A stretch of 30,617 bases of DNA from a virus (IMGVR_UViG_3300042384_000745:1-30617); one strand, 5' to 3'. Positions 23,430 through 30,603 are shown, counted from the first letter of the stretch. Notes: generated by a model not told the origin, from the sequence alone. Numbers and translations are program-made.

Positions 23430-23449
23430 AATCGTAACGGGTCAAAGCA
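23430..23449 (-). repeat. Repeated late-region motif, copy B
   Basis: Identical over 20 bases to copy A (17767-17786). It sits in the gap between the lysine-rich peptide gene and the scaffold gene, 56 bp upstream of the scaffold ATG. Like copy C it is followed on the coding strand by AC (GATTAC), so B and C share slightly more sequence on that side. Confidence 0.6.
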
Positions 23450-23454
23450 GAGGC

Positions 23455-23535
23455 CTAGCACTTGTCCTTAGGCTTGCCCTTGGCGGCGGGCTTGCTGGCC
23501 TTTGAGGGCTTTGCGGTCTTGATTGGCTTCTTCAT
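23455..23535 (-). CDS. 26-residue lysine-rich peptide
   Basis: The ATG overlaps the portal stop (ATGA), and the frame runs 26 codons to TAG. The peptide starts MKKPIKTAKPSKASKPAAKG and ends KPKDKC. Ten of its 26 residues are lysine, and Ala, Pro and Ser fill most of the rest. Translational coupling to the portal gene and the non-random composition argue that it is made. The very short length is the main doubt. A histone-like peptide that binds DNA or an acidic partner such as the scaffold N-terminus is possible, but this is speculation. Confidence 0.5.
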   Translation of the reverse strand: MKKPIKTAKPSKASKPAAKGKPKDKC

Positions 23536-25655
23536 GGCTGCGGACCTTGGATAGGGTTGATCGGCGCTAAATTGTTCATGGGCCGGGGGCTGAAAAAGTC
23601 GCGGACCTTGCCAATCATCCCGACCTTGCGCTCAACTGCGCCGTGATCGGTTTCTTGACGGGTCTTTTCGGCATCCGCGAGGGTTTGGATGGTCTTGGCT
23701 TCCGAGAGCTTGGTATCGGCCACCGCCTTGCCAGCAAGGGCCTTGGCTTGAGCCGCAGCCGCCATGAGCGCCTCAGCCTGCGGATCAGGAGCCTGGTCCT
23801 GCTGCTGCGCTTGGTCGATTTTGTCCTGTTCGTCCTTGGTCGGCTGAACAAGGCCAATGCTTAGGGCCTTGGCGCGCATCCACGATTGCAAGTCTTCGAC
23901 GCCCTCCCCGTCCATATTCAACATGGCCGTCATCATCATGGCGCTGGCCAGTTCGGGGTCAAACCCTGCCACCACCTGCGATCCATTGATCAGGGTCTTG
24001 ACCGTCTTGTCTCGGCGCGTCGTCGTCGCCTCGGTTACATCCGAGATCACCCGATACTTACCTTTGGCTAAGTCGTTGCGGATCGAATAGCGGCCCTGCG
24101 GATCGGTGAAGCCCTGCTTTAAAACGGTAGTGCCTTGCTCACCGTCGCGGCCCATGGTCTCGACCTCACGGCCCTCCTCAACATAGATGTCACGCGCCAT
24201 TGAAAGCCAGACCTCACCGCAGCGTTGCCAGGACTGTTTCATATTGTCCATATAGATACCGGACTTGGCATCAACGCGGGTTGCGGCAAGGTCCATGGCC
24301 TGAGCGGATACGTTCGCCTTAGTCTGGTCGGCTCCATTATCGGCTGACGTGATCTCAGCAATGTCAGAGCCGGTGATCTGAATCAGGGCGCCAAGAACCG
24401 GCGATAACTGCGGCGGGCTAATCATGCCAATCGGCCCGACAGGCTGCGTTGAGCCGTCCGCATTGACGGTTGGATTGATCAAGGCATAGGGCGCGCGATT
24501 GATATTGGCCTCGGCCCACTTGGCCTCATGCCCGGCAACCTGCTCTGGCGTAAAAATCGGGCGCTCTGTCGCAGCCGTGGCAGCGGTCTCAGTCAGCTTC
24601 GAGATTTGTGCGTTATAAATTCTCTGCGGGTCTTTGGCCAAACGCACATGACCGCGCGTCCGCTCCATATTGTCGATCCACCACCGCTTTCCATAGACCG
24701 GAATAATCGGGATGCAGTCACCCGCAATGATCTGGCCTTTCTCAGGGCCAATGATCGCGGCACCAGACAGGACATATTTGCGAACCCGACGGCGCTTAAC
24801 CATGCGAACCCGCAATTCACGCCAGCCCTCAATAGCCAGTTGCTCAAGGTCGCCATCGGTCAGATCGGAGGCCCATTCCCGGCGCTCCTCTTGGGTGGTG
24901 CGGTTCTGCAAGACGTGCAGCTTTTCGGCCTTAACCTCGACGGTGTAATACTCGGCAACCCGCACAACATCGGGCGTGAACCAATCATAATTGGTCTTGA
25001 ACAGCCCCTGCGGCCAGTCGCTATCATGGTCCAAGCCGTACTCGCGCTCAAACTCCGCCTTGGCCATTGAAGTAATGACAATGCACCACCGGGCATCCGA
25101 CTTGTCGTAAAGGCGCGCGTTCGGGTCCCAGAACACCGATTGATCTGCATCCACAATGGATTCAAACGCAATCCGCTGGTGGTCAGTGTCAGGGTCAAAT
25201 TCGTCTGCATAGACATTGGTCAGACGCCAAGCGCCGATACCGCCCTGGACGGCCTCTTCAAAAGCGTTGTCGGTTGCCTGCTGGCCTTTGGAGACATAGA
25301 AGTCGGCGCGAAACATGCCGTCTAGGGTGTCGGCGGTTTTCTCATCGGTGCCCTTACCGACGCCACGAAAATCCACAATCATCCGATTAGCGCGATAGTC
25401 GGCAATGATCTTTTCAACGCCCTGGGCGGTCTTGTTGACCTCGACCATGATTGAGTTAGCGAACTGATCCCCCCAAAGGCCTTCCCACTGCGCCCCGGCT
25501 ATGGAGACAAAGCGGCGGTCCTCAAGGTTAAGCGCCCGCTCCTCGGCACAGGCCGCAACCACGCTTTCGAAATCCGCTATGGCGCGGGCGTGAATATCCT
25601 CAGACCCTTCGGTCTTTTCGGCCTCATCAATGTCAGGTTCTGATATGCCGGTCAT
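23532..25655 (-). CDS. Portal protein, P22 type
   Basis: 707 residues (P22 portal is 725). It has the P22 portal layout: an acidic N-terminus, RRFVSIAGAQWEGLWGDQF, VEVNKTAQGVEKIIADYRAN, SKGQQATDNAFEEAVQGGIG and VDADQSVFWDPNARLYDKSD. A C-terminal helical barrel is rich in Ala and Gln (ALMAAAAQAKALAGKAVADT). Twelve copies form the ring through which DNA enters and leaves, docked to terminase during packaging and to gp4 afterwards. The 79-nt gap upstream, after terminase, holds copy C of the repeated motif. The ATG follows GGGGCGAC. Confidence 0.95.
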   Translation of the reverse strand: MTGISEPDIDEAEKTEGSEDIHARAIADFESVVAACAEERALNLEDRRFVSIAGAQWEGLWGDQFANSIMVEVNKTAQGVEKIIADYRANRMIVDFRGVGKGTDEKTADTLDGMFRADFYVSKGQQATDNAFEEAVQGGIGAWRLTNVYADEFDPDTDHQRIAFESIVDADQSVFWDPNARLYDKSDARWCIVITSMAKAEFEREYGLDHDSDWPQGLFKTNYDWFTPDVVRVAEYYTVEVKAEKLHVLQNRTTQEERREWASDLTDGDLEQLAIEGWRELRVRMVKRRRVRKYVLSGAAIIGPEKGQIIAGDCIPIIPVYGKRWWIDNMERTRGHVRLAKDPQRIYNAQISKLTETAATAATERPIFTPEQVAGHEAKWAEANINRAPYALINPTVNADGSTQPVGPIGMISPPQLSPVLGALIQITGSDIAEITSADNGADQTKANVSAQAMDLAATRVDAKSGIYMDNMKQSWQRCGEVWLSMARDIYVEEGREVETMGRDGEQGTTVLKQGFTDPQGRYSIRNDLAKGKYRVISDVTEATTTRRDKTVKTLINGSQVVAGFDPELASAMMMTAMLNMDGEGVEDLQSWMRAKALSIGLVQPTKDEQDKIDQAQQQDQAPDPQAEALMAAAAQAKALAGKAVADTKLSEAKTIQTLADAEKTRQETDHGAVERKVGMIGKVRDFFSPRPMNNLAPINPIQGPQP

Positions 25656-25691
25656 GTCGCCCCGCTCGGTAGGGTTCCGGCATGGGGCGGT

Positions 25692-25711
25692 AATCGTAGC
25701 AGGTCAAAGTC
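25692..25711 (-). repeat. Repeated late-region motif, copy C
   Basis: A diverged copy, CTTTGACCTGCTACGATT on the coding strand, matching A and B at 16 of 19 bases. It lies between the terminase and portal genes, 37 bp before the portal ATG, the same spacing as copy A to its gene. The repeated placement in late-region gaps argues against chance. Confidence 0.55.
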
Positions 25712-25734
25712 AGCAACAGGGCGGCGGCAATCGC

Positions 25735-27078
25735 TTAGCGCCGATTAAACGCGGTCGAAATCTTTGGAATTGCCGACGACACTGGGGCCTCTTTGCGGGG
25801 GCTGACAATCGCGGGGAACAACTCAGCCAGGGCCCAGATCAATGCATCTGCCCGGTTAGGCGATCCGCCGCCAAGATAACCGTTGGTATTGAAACTGGTT
25901 AGTTCCCCTTCAAGCTCTAGGAACTGCCCAACATGGCGCACCTTACCTTGCTCATAGAGGGCGCTGAAAGGCTCGGCGCGTACAGCCTTGCCCCGTGTCG
26001 CTGTAACCTGCTTAAAGGGCGTCCTGGGCCTTGCGGTCTGGATGGTCGCATTGACCATGGCCCCGCCATAATTGACCTCGCCCACCACAATATCAGCCTG
26101 GTGCCGATCAAAGGCATCTGTGGCGACACGGCCCCAAACCGCAGGCCCCGCCTTCACAGTGCAGTCCTCCTGGACATAGACCACCCCGTCAACGCCAAGG
26201 CCAGCCACCACGATCCCGATAGCGTCATTATCGGCATTGTCCACGTCGCCGGAACCAGAGGGGTCAACAGCCACCACAACGCGGATAAACTCAGGTACGA
26301 TCCCGTCAGACACTCGCCATTTCTCAATAACCTCATCGGTGAACAGAGCGCCAGGCGTGGCGTCCCCGAACTCGCCATCTAAGAACCGCTTACGCAGCCG
26401 GGCGGATAGGCCCTTAAGGGTGTCGATATAATCATCTGACACGTTAGCGGCATTATCGGCGGGATTGATCTTGAAATAGGCATAGTTTTCGGGATTGGCT
26501 AACGGCAAGCCGGTTTCAACATCAACCTTTTTGACAAAAACCTTATAGGACCAATGCCCCTTAGACGGCGGGTTTTCGTCGTAATATATCCTAGGCCTGA
26601 GAGGCGCGGCCTCCATACCCCTAACGGACTGCATGACGCTTTGCGCTAGCCGGGTAATGGCCACCTGAACACTTGCCCAAGGTATTTGGCTGCACTCGTT
26701 GAAATAGATGGTGACAAATTCCATGCCAAGGATTTTTTCCGTTCGCTCGGCATCGTCCAGCCCGGCAAACCAGACCTGTGATCCATTCGGTAAGGTCATA
26801 TACCAGTCGGTCTTATTCATCGTCCATGTGACGCCCGCAAACGCAATCCGCATGACCTTGGGCAGGGTGTCAGAGATAATCGAAGCCTTGATAGCATTGA
26901 AGCGATATCGAAAGATCACATGGCGGCTGTCAGGCGCTTTCAAGGCCCGCAAAACCACATTGCGAACCAAAAGGAATGTCTTGCCAGACCGCGACCCACC
27001 AAGCAGCATCAAATGCTTTGCGGGCCCGGCCAATACGATCTGAGCCTGCGCCTGCTTATCTGTCAGCCTAAAGCTCAA
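25735..27078 (-). CDS. terL: Terminase large subunit
   Basis: 447 residues. ATPase half: Walker A GGSRSGKT at 27-34, and Walker B VTIYFNE with catalytic Glu128. Nuclease half (RNase H-like): Asp272 in VVAVDPSGSGD, Glu334 in VVGEVNYGG, Asp411 in NRADALIWAL. It pumps DNA into the prohead and cuts the concatemer. The start is a TTG that overlaps the small-subunit stop (TTGA), which I accept because no ATG lies nearby and the SFRLTDKQAQAQ start is typical. The family and active sites are clear. Confidence 0.97.
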   Translation of the reverse strand: MSFRLTDKQAQAQIVLAGPAKHLMLLGGSRSGKTFLLVRNVVLRALKAPDSRHVIFRYRFNAIKASIISDTLPKVMRIAFAGVTWTMNKTDWYMTLPNGSQVWFAGLDDAERTEKILGMEFVTIYFNECSQIPWASVQVAITRLAQSVMQSVRGMEAAPLRPRIYYDENPPSKGHWSYKVFVKKVDVETGLPLANPENYAYFKINPADNAANVSDDYIDTLKGLSARLRKRFLDGEFGDATPGALFTDEVIEKWRVSDGIVPEFIRVVVAVDPSGSGDVDNADNDAIGIVVAGLGVDGVVYVQEDCTVKAGPAVWGRVATDAFDRHQADIVVGEVNYGGAMVNATIQTARPRTPFKQVTATRGKAVRAEPFSALYEQGKVRHVGQFLELEGELTSFNTNGYLGGGSPNRADALIWALAELFPAIVSPRKEAPVSSAIPKISTAFNRR

Positions 27079-27359
27079 AGCTGACTATCTTCTGCCTGGA
27101 TCACAACGGTGACTCCAAGCCCAACATCGCCCTTGATCTCGGTCGGCAGGAGCTTGGCCCAGAGTTTGTAGAAGTCGGTCGGCTCTGTACGGCCCCACCT
27201 AACAAGGGCAGCGACTCCCCCCAGCTCGTCAAAGGCCTCAATCAGCGCGGCCTTAATGGCTTTGGTTGATTTGTTAGGGACGCCTTTTTTACGGCCCATG
27301 CCAGCACTTGGCGGACGCCTAACAGTTTTCACTAGTTTGTTGTCTGGGATAACGGTCAT
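27075..27359 (-). CDS. terS: Probable terminase small subunit
   Basis: 94 residues directly upstream of, and overlapping, terL. It contains GRKKGVPNKSTKAIKAALIE, a basic turn and helix common in small phage proteins annotated as terminase small subunits. A second helix (WGRTEPTDFYKLWAKLLPTE) and a short beta tail follow. Small subunits bind the packaging site and control terL. The sequence is short for a full small terminase, so the call leans on position. If it is wrong, the two-HTH protein just upstream is the alternative. Confidence 0.7.
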   Translation of the reverse strand: MTVIPDNKLVKTVRRPPSAGMGRKKGVPNKSTKAIKAALIEAFDELGGVAALVRWGRTEPTDFYKLWAKLLPTEIKGDVGLGVTVVIQAEDSQL

Positions 27360-27360
27360 T

Positions 27361-27879
27361 TTACTGGTCTACCTCTGTTTTCGTAATGCGTCCAATCTGG
27401 TTTTGGCTGGCCTTGATTGCCCTGGCAACCTCCATGCCGGTCTCCGTCAATCGCCACGTCAAGGGCTTGCGGCCATCATCTGTGACCAGTCCATCGGCGC
27501 GAAGCTTATTGAGGGTTACGCGCGCGGACATGGCGGTTGTATTGACGGCGGTTGCAAGGATGACCGAGGAGTCTGGCCTCTTAAGGAGCGCGATCAATAG
27601 GCGCTTGCTCAGGGTGTTGCGCCGGGCATGGGGCGATTTATGGTCAGGGTCTTGTCTGCGCCGTGGAACCGGCTCGCTGTTCGTTGTAGCGGCCTTAGGT
27701 TTGCCCTTAGGCTTGGGCTTGGGCTTGGTCATCCGATCTGGTGCGCGCTCATGTGTTTGCTTATAGGCCTGATCAAACTGTGAGCGGGCGGAATCAACCG
27801 ATACGCCCATCTGCATAGAAACCTGTTGCCATTGCACCCGACCGTCTCTGGTACAGCGAGCTATTATGTCGGCGCTCAT
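27361..27879 (-). CDS. Two-HTH DNA-binding protein (172 aa)
   Basis: 172 residues from ATG 27879, after AGGGTAG; a longer ORF overlaps the peptidase gene. Residues about 1-40 form an HTH-like region (DGRVQWQQVSMQMGVSVDSA). A Lys/Pro linker follows (KPKPKPKGKPK). Residues about 85-160 resemble a MarR-type winged helix (NTLSKRLLIALLKRPDSSVI, ARVTLNKLRADGLVTDDGRK, WRLTETGMEVARAI). It stands between the peptidase and terminase genes, at the boundary of replication and packaging. It could be a late-gene activator that acts on the repeated motif, or a DNA-recognition partner of terminase. Both ideas are inference. Confidence 0.65.
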   Translation of the reverse strand: MSADIIARCTRDGRVQWQQVSMQMGVSVDSARSQFDQAYKQTHERAPDRMTKPKPKPKGKPKAATTNSEPVPRRRQDPDHKSPHARRNTLSKRLLIALLKRPDSSVILATAVNTTAMSARVTLNKLRADGLVTDDGRKPLTWRLTETGMEVARAIKASQNQIGRITKTEVDQ

Positions 27880-27884
27880 GGTTT

Positions 27885-28331
27885 CTACCCTAGCTCTACC
27901 GTGGTGATTTCGCCGCCGCACTTAACGGTAAGTTGAATCGCCGCCTCGACCGCCCCCCTTGCTGTCGCGCCAGCGACCATCGCGCCCATGGCGAAATTAT
28001 CGCCGCAACCAGATGCGGTGAAGCCAAAAGTCGTATACTCAAAACACTCCTTCCACTTACCCTTGTCCAATGAACGAACGATTTTATCTGGAAAAACAAG
28101 GATAGCGGCAACATCTTCTAGTCGCGGCGCGTTTTCCAAATCGTTCGGACTATTTGCTGTCAAAAACCAATCCATAAGCTCCTGGCAATCATAGCTTGGT
28201 CCACTTGCGCCTAAAAGATAGCCAAATTTGTTTTTTACTACTTTTTCCATAGCGCCCAATCGATGACCTTGCGCGGTGCTGATCAGAGTATCCCCCGCCA
28301 TCATCCCGTCCCTGTATGCGATAATCGTCAT
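27885..28331 (-). CDS. HslV/proteasome-like Ntn peptidase
   Basis: 148 residues. The start MTIIAYRDGMMAGDTLISTA matches the opening of HslV-type Ntn hydrolases. After Met removal, Thr would be residue 1 (nucleophile). Asp13 (AGDT) and Lys29 (GAMEKVV) then fall where HslV has D17 and K33, both shifted by the same four residues. TTFGFTASGCGDNFAMGAMV and GATARGAVEAAIQLTVKCGG match the later helices of the fold. No unfoldase partner is seen. It may process or degrade phage or host proteins. The DNA is more AT-rich than the flanks. AAGGAG is its ribosome site. Confidence 0.8.
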   Translation of the reverse strand: MTIIAYRDGMMAGDTLISTAQGHRLGAMEKVVKNKFGYLLGASGPSYDCQELMDWFLTANSPNDLENAPRLEDVAAILVFPDKIVRSLDKGKWKECFEYTTFGFTASGCGDNFAMGAMVAGATARGAVEAAIQLTVKCGGEITTVELG

Positions 28332-28813
28332 GCCGCCATCTCCTTAGCTTCGAGTAGATCCAGAGCCTCACTGACGCGTCGCACAAAGGCCCTGCGCACC
28401 CACCCCCAATGCCGCTCACCGCCGATTAGGGCCAGAAGTTCTCCCGGCTTAGGCGCAAAGGCCGTGTCACGCCGCAGCCACGCCGCGCAGGCATGTTGGA
28501 CGGCATCTAGGGGGACGTCGCCAAACACCGACAGCCAGGCGCTCCAAACGTTCGCGGCTTCGAACTCGGTCTGCTTGGCCTGGCCATATGGGCCAAACAG
28601 CTTTTCAAGTTCGAAGATCAAGGCCTCCGGCGCAGCCGGTTGCGCAAGCCGCTTGGCCAGATCAAGATATGACCGCAAGGCGGGGATATCCGCCGCCGTC
28701 ATCGTCTCCACCGCTTTGCGAGGAACGGAGCCGATCAAGCGCGAGTGCAGCGCCTGCTCTTCGAGTCTCGCCAATGGTTGGGGTTGCCGCTCGACTACCG
28801 TTAGGGCCGTCAT
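28328..28813 (-). CDS. Putative helicase-loader-like replication protein (lambda P position)
   Basis: 161 residues from ATG 28813, after GGAGG. It is helical, with AWLSVFGDVPLDAVQHACAA and WLRRDTAFAPKPGELLALIG, a pattern found in phage proteins encoded after replication initiators. It directly follows and overlaps (152 nt, another frame) the O-like initiator, as lambda P follows O, so a DnaB-loading role is plausible. No ATPase motif is present, which fits P-type rather than DnaC-type loaders. The function is inferred from order and helical character. It ends coupled to the peptidase gene (ATGA). Confidence 0.6.
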   Translation of the reverse strand: MTALTVVERQPQPLARLEEQALHSRLIGSVPRKAVETMTAADIPALRSYLDLAKRLAQPAAPEALIFELEKLFGPYGQAKQTEFEAANVWSAWLSVFGDVPLDAVQHACAAWLRRDTAFAPKPGELLALIGGERHWGWVRRAFVRRVSEALDLLEAKEMAA

Positions 28814-29546
28814 ATCCGCCTCCAATGATGTTTGATTGATTTACGCCGGGCATGTCCGCGCTTAGGCGGATGTCCCGCAGCTTGATCGCGTCATCCCGAA
28901 TCCACGACCAAGACCGGATCGGCTTGCGGGTTCGCTCTGACCGGGTTCGGACCATGCCGATTGCGGCGATGACCTCCGACCACAGGCACGGCTCCCCGCT
29001 CTGGGGTTCGACCAAGGCCCGCAGGTCCGCCGCGTGTTTGACCCCGGTTGAGGTCTGGTCCAACTGGTCGCCTGCCGCCGCCGTCGCCTCTGCGAGCATC
29101 CTAGCCCAATCGTTCGGATCGCCGGGCGCGCGCGCGTTTATGGTGGTGATAGGTTCTATTAATGGTTCTAATAACGGTTCATTATGCGTCGCAACTGTTG
29201 CGACTGGATTTGGAAAGAGTTGCGACTGGTTATCGCAAGAATTGCGACTGGATTCCGCAGATATTGCGACCTGATCTTGGCCCATTTTGAGCGTAAACAT
29301 GTCGCTTGTCCGCGTACCGTCAGACCGCTTCCGGCTCTCCCGAACAATGATCCCGGCCTCGGTCAACTGCTTAAGGGCATTCCAAACGGTTCGGCTGCTT
29401 AGCTCGGTTTCCTCGGCAATTGTGTCCTGTTTTGGCCAGCACTGAGCATCCTTATTGGCGTAATTAGCCAACGAAAGCAGGACTAGCTTTTCACTTGGGG
29501 AAATGCCGCGAACAGCAAAGGCCCAACTCATAGCCTGAACGCTCAC
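28662..29546 (-). CDS. Replication initiator, lambda O-like, containing the origin
   Basis: 294 residues from GTG 29546, after GGAGGG and coupled (GTGA) to the gene upstream. Residues 1-85 are a winged HTH: VSVQAMSWAFAVRGISPSEK, CWPKQDTIAEETELSSRTVW, NALKQLTEAGIIVRES. Residues about 88-117 are a low-conservation linker whose DNA is four 22-bp repeats. Residues about 120-132 read NEPLLEPLIEPI, coded by three 12-bp repeats. The C-terminal part is helical, then Gly/Asp-rich. An origin inside the linker of the initiator gene is the lambda O arrangement: the N-terminal domain would bind the repeats and the C-terminal part would recruit helicase or loader. The last 152 nt overlap the P-like gene. 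Confidence 0.8.
   Translation of the reverse strand: MSVQAMSWAFAVRGISPSEKLVLLSLANYANKDAQCWPKQDTIAEETELSSRTVWNALKQLTEAGIIVRESRKRSDGTRTSDMFTLKMGQDQVAISAESSRNSCDNQSQLFPNPVATVATHNEPLLEPLIEPITTINARAPGDPNDWARMLAEATAAAGDQLDQTSTGVKHAADLRALVEPQSGEPCLWSEVIAAIGMVRTRSERTRKPIRSWSWIRDDAIKLRDIRLSADMPGVNQSNIIGGGYDGPNGSRAATPTIGETRRAGAALALDRLRSSQSGGDDDGGGYPRLAVIS
29152..29187 (-). repeat. Three AT-rich 12-bp direct repeats (probable unwinding element)
   Basis: Plus-strand units GGTTCTATTAAT, GGTTCTAATAAC and GGTTCATTATGC follow one another with an exact 12-bp period, next to the 22-bp repeats. The AT-rich tail of each unit resembles the 13-mers of bacterial origins and the AT-rich part of the lambda origin. 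In the protein they give the period-4 repeat EPLLEPLIEP. Confidence 0.75.
29188..29285 (-). repeat. Origin iterons: four 22-bp direct repeats
   Basis: TTGCGAC starts at 29198, 29220, 29242 and 29264, an exact 22-bp period. The first three units share TTGCGACTGG; the fourth reads TTGCGACCTG. Reverse copies GTCGCAA (29188-29194) and TCGCAA (29233-29238) form inverted repeats with units 1 and 3, each with a 3-nt gap. Since 22 is not a multiple of three, the encoded residues do not repeat, so selection must act on the DNA. This is the expected form of initiator binding sites in a phage origin. Confidence 0.85.
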
Positions 29547-29848
29547 AGCCCGACCCTCCGCTTGTGGGCCTTTAATGCCCAAAGGACCGTCGTGTGATGG
29601 CGGTTAAAGGCCCTGCCTATCTGGGGAAGGCTCCAGCGCCGGGTTCGCCAACATTCATGCATCGCGTCTTGCCGAACGTGCGCGATCCGCATAGACCGGT
29701 CTCGCCCGATCATGTCCTCGTAATCAAACCCGTATTCTTCCGCCACGCGCTCAATAATGTCGCGCATGGTCTCGCGTGAAAAGAAGCCAATCCTTGCAGA
29801 CGGCGGCGACCATAAGCCGTGGTGCTGAAAGTGCGAAAGCGCCGTCAT
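29543..29848 (-). CDS. Stand-alone DnaA domain IV-like DNA-binding protein
   Basis: 101 residues. Residues about 28-98 match the C-terminal DNA-binding domain of DnaA: MRDIIERVAEEYGFDYEDMI, then RDRSMRIAHVRQDAMHECW, SLPQIGRAFNRHHTTVLWAL. HHTTV corresponds to the DHTTV signature that contacts the DnaA box. No AAA+ domain is present; the protein is only about a fifth of a DnaA. It lies directly upstream of the initiator gene that contains the origin and is coupled to it. It may help at the phage origin, or compete with host DnaA at the chromosomal origin or promoters. The family is clear; the role is inferred. Confidence 0.88.
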   Translation of the reverse strand: MTALSHFQHHGLWSPPSARIGFFSRETMRDIIERVAEEYGFDYEDMIGRDRSMRIAHVRQDAMHECWRTRRWSLPQIGRAFNRHHTTVLWALKAHKRRVGL

Positions 29849-30357
29849 GGTGCTGTCCCGGTTCCGTCTTGAAACGGCAGATAGAAAAACCCGCCCTTGG
29901 CCGGGTCAGCCGCCGTCATAAGTTTGCACCTAGACTTAACGCCAAGCGGCTCAAGCCATTCGGCCAAGATCAGGCTATAGGCCTCCACAGAGTGAGCCAC
30001 GGCGCTTAGGCCATTGCTCTGCTTGACATCGCGCAGCCAGACCTCTTGATTGTCCGAAACGCGCCCGGCTCGTGTCTTGGCAATCTTGTCTTTCGAGGCC
30101 TTCAACTCAATTGCAGCAAAGCGGCCATCAGGCAAGCAGAACACCAGATCGCCAACGCCCGCAATGACGCCAAGCTTTTTCAGCCGGGCCATCTCGCCAT
30201 CGGTGCGATTGCCCTTTTCGTTCGGGACGTGAAAAAAGATCAGGCCTGGATAGGCCAAAAGGGTGTATTTGATGCAGGCCTCTTGCACCGCATCTTCCGG
30301 GCGACCGCGCTTCTTCCTAATGCCGGGGCGCTTGGGGAATGGGGTCATGCCACTCAC
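29845..30357 (-). CDS. VRR-NUC family nuclease
   Basis: 170 residues. It has the VRR-NUC (PD-(D/E)XK-like) layout: GRPEDAVQEACIKYTLLAYP, FFHVPNEKGNRTDGEMARLK, GVGD with Asp70, and the IELK core with Glu84 and Lys86. It would cut or nick DNA, perhaps branched structures, in phage recombination or replication. The GTG at 30357 (coupled to the gene upstream, AGGATT site) is my start; ATG 30348 is the alternative. It overlaps the DnaA-like gene by a few bases. Family confidence is high; the substrate is not known. Confidence 0.88.
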   Translation of the reverse strand: MSGMTPFPKRPGIRKKRGRPEDAVQEACIKYTLLAYPGLIFFHVPNEKGNRTDGEMARLKKLGVIAGVGDLVFCLPDGRFAAIELKASKDKIAKTRAGRVSDNQEVWLRDVKQSNGLSAVAHSVEAYSLILAEWLEPLGVKSRCKLMTAADPAKGGFFYLPFQDGTGTAP

Positions 30358-30533
30358 GGCGCAATCCTATTCCCGATGTCCATGAGGCCGCGCGCAACCC
30401 AGTCACACACGCGGCTCATACCCCGCAGCATCGCGCCCAGCGCGCTTAGACAGGCTATCGGGACCATGAGCACTAAGGCGGCGAGCCAGAGCACGGAACC
30501 TAAGAGCCGTATGGGCCCGCTCGTTTGCCTCAT
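30354..30533 (-). CDS. Small membrane protein (59 aa)
   Basis: 59 residues from ATG 30533 (MRQTSGPIRLLGSVLWLAAL), after GGGAG. Residues about 8-35 are strongly hydrophobic (LLGSVLWLAALVLMVPIACL and on), enough for one long or two short membrane helices. The rest is a basic amphipathic helix. It ends coupled to the VRR-NUC gene (GTGA). A longer in-frame form exists but overlaps the ORF at 30403. No family is recognised. Confidence 0.6.
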   Translation of the reverse strand: MRQTSGPIRLLGSVLWLAALVLMVPIACLSALGAMLRGMSRVCDWVARGLMDIGNRIAP

Positions 30534-30603
30534 TTTCAATTTCTCCCGCTTGTTGGTTGATAAAGTCGCCAAGGCTGGTCCTAAACATCACGGTCAGAAG
30601 CAT
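30403..30603 (-). CDS. Small ORF overlapping the membrane protein gene (66 aa)
   Basis: 66 residues near the right edge of the window. The first half (MFRTSLGDFINQQAGEIENE, then ANERAHTALRFRALARRLSA) looks like a real charged helical protein. The second half overlaps the small membrane protein in another frame and may be a by-product. The start could be ATG 30603 or ATG 30588. It might continue the same operon, whose upstream part lies outside the window. The function is unknown. Confidence 0.4.
   Translation of the reverse strand: MLLTVMFRTSLGDFINQQAGEIENEANERAHTALRFRALARRLSAHGPDSLSKRAGRDAAGYEPRV

Noticed and set aside
29188-29285. CRISPR array
   Set aside because: The repeats are only about 10 conserved bases with a 22-bp period and lie within a coding frame. 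No cas genes or 30-bp spacers are present, so an origin fits better.
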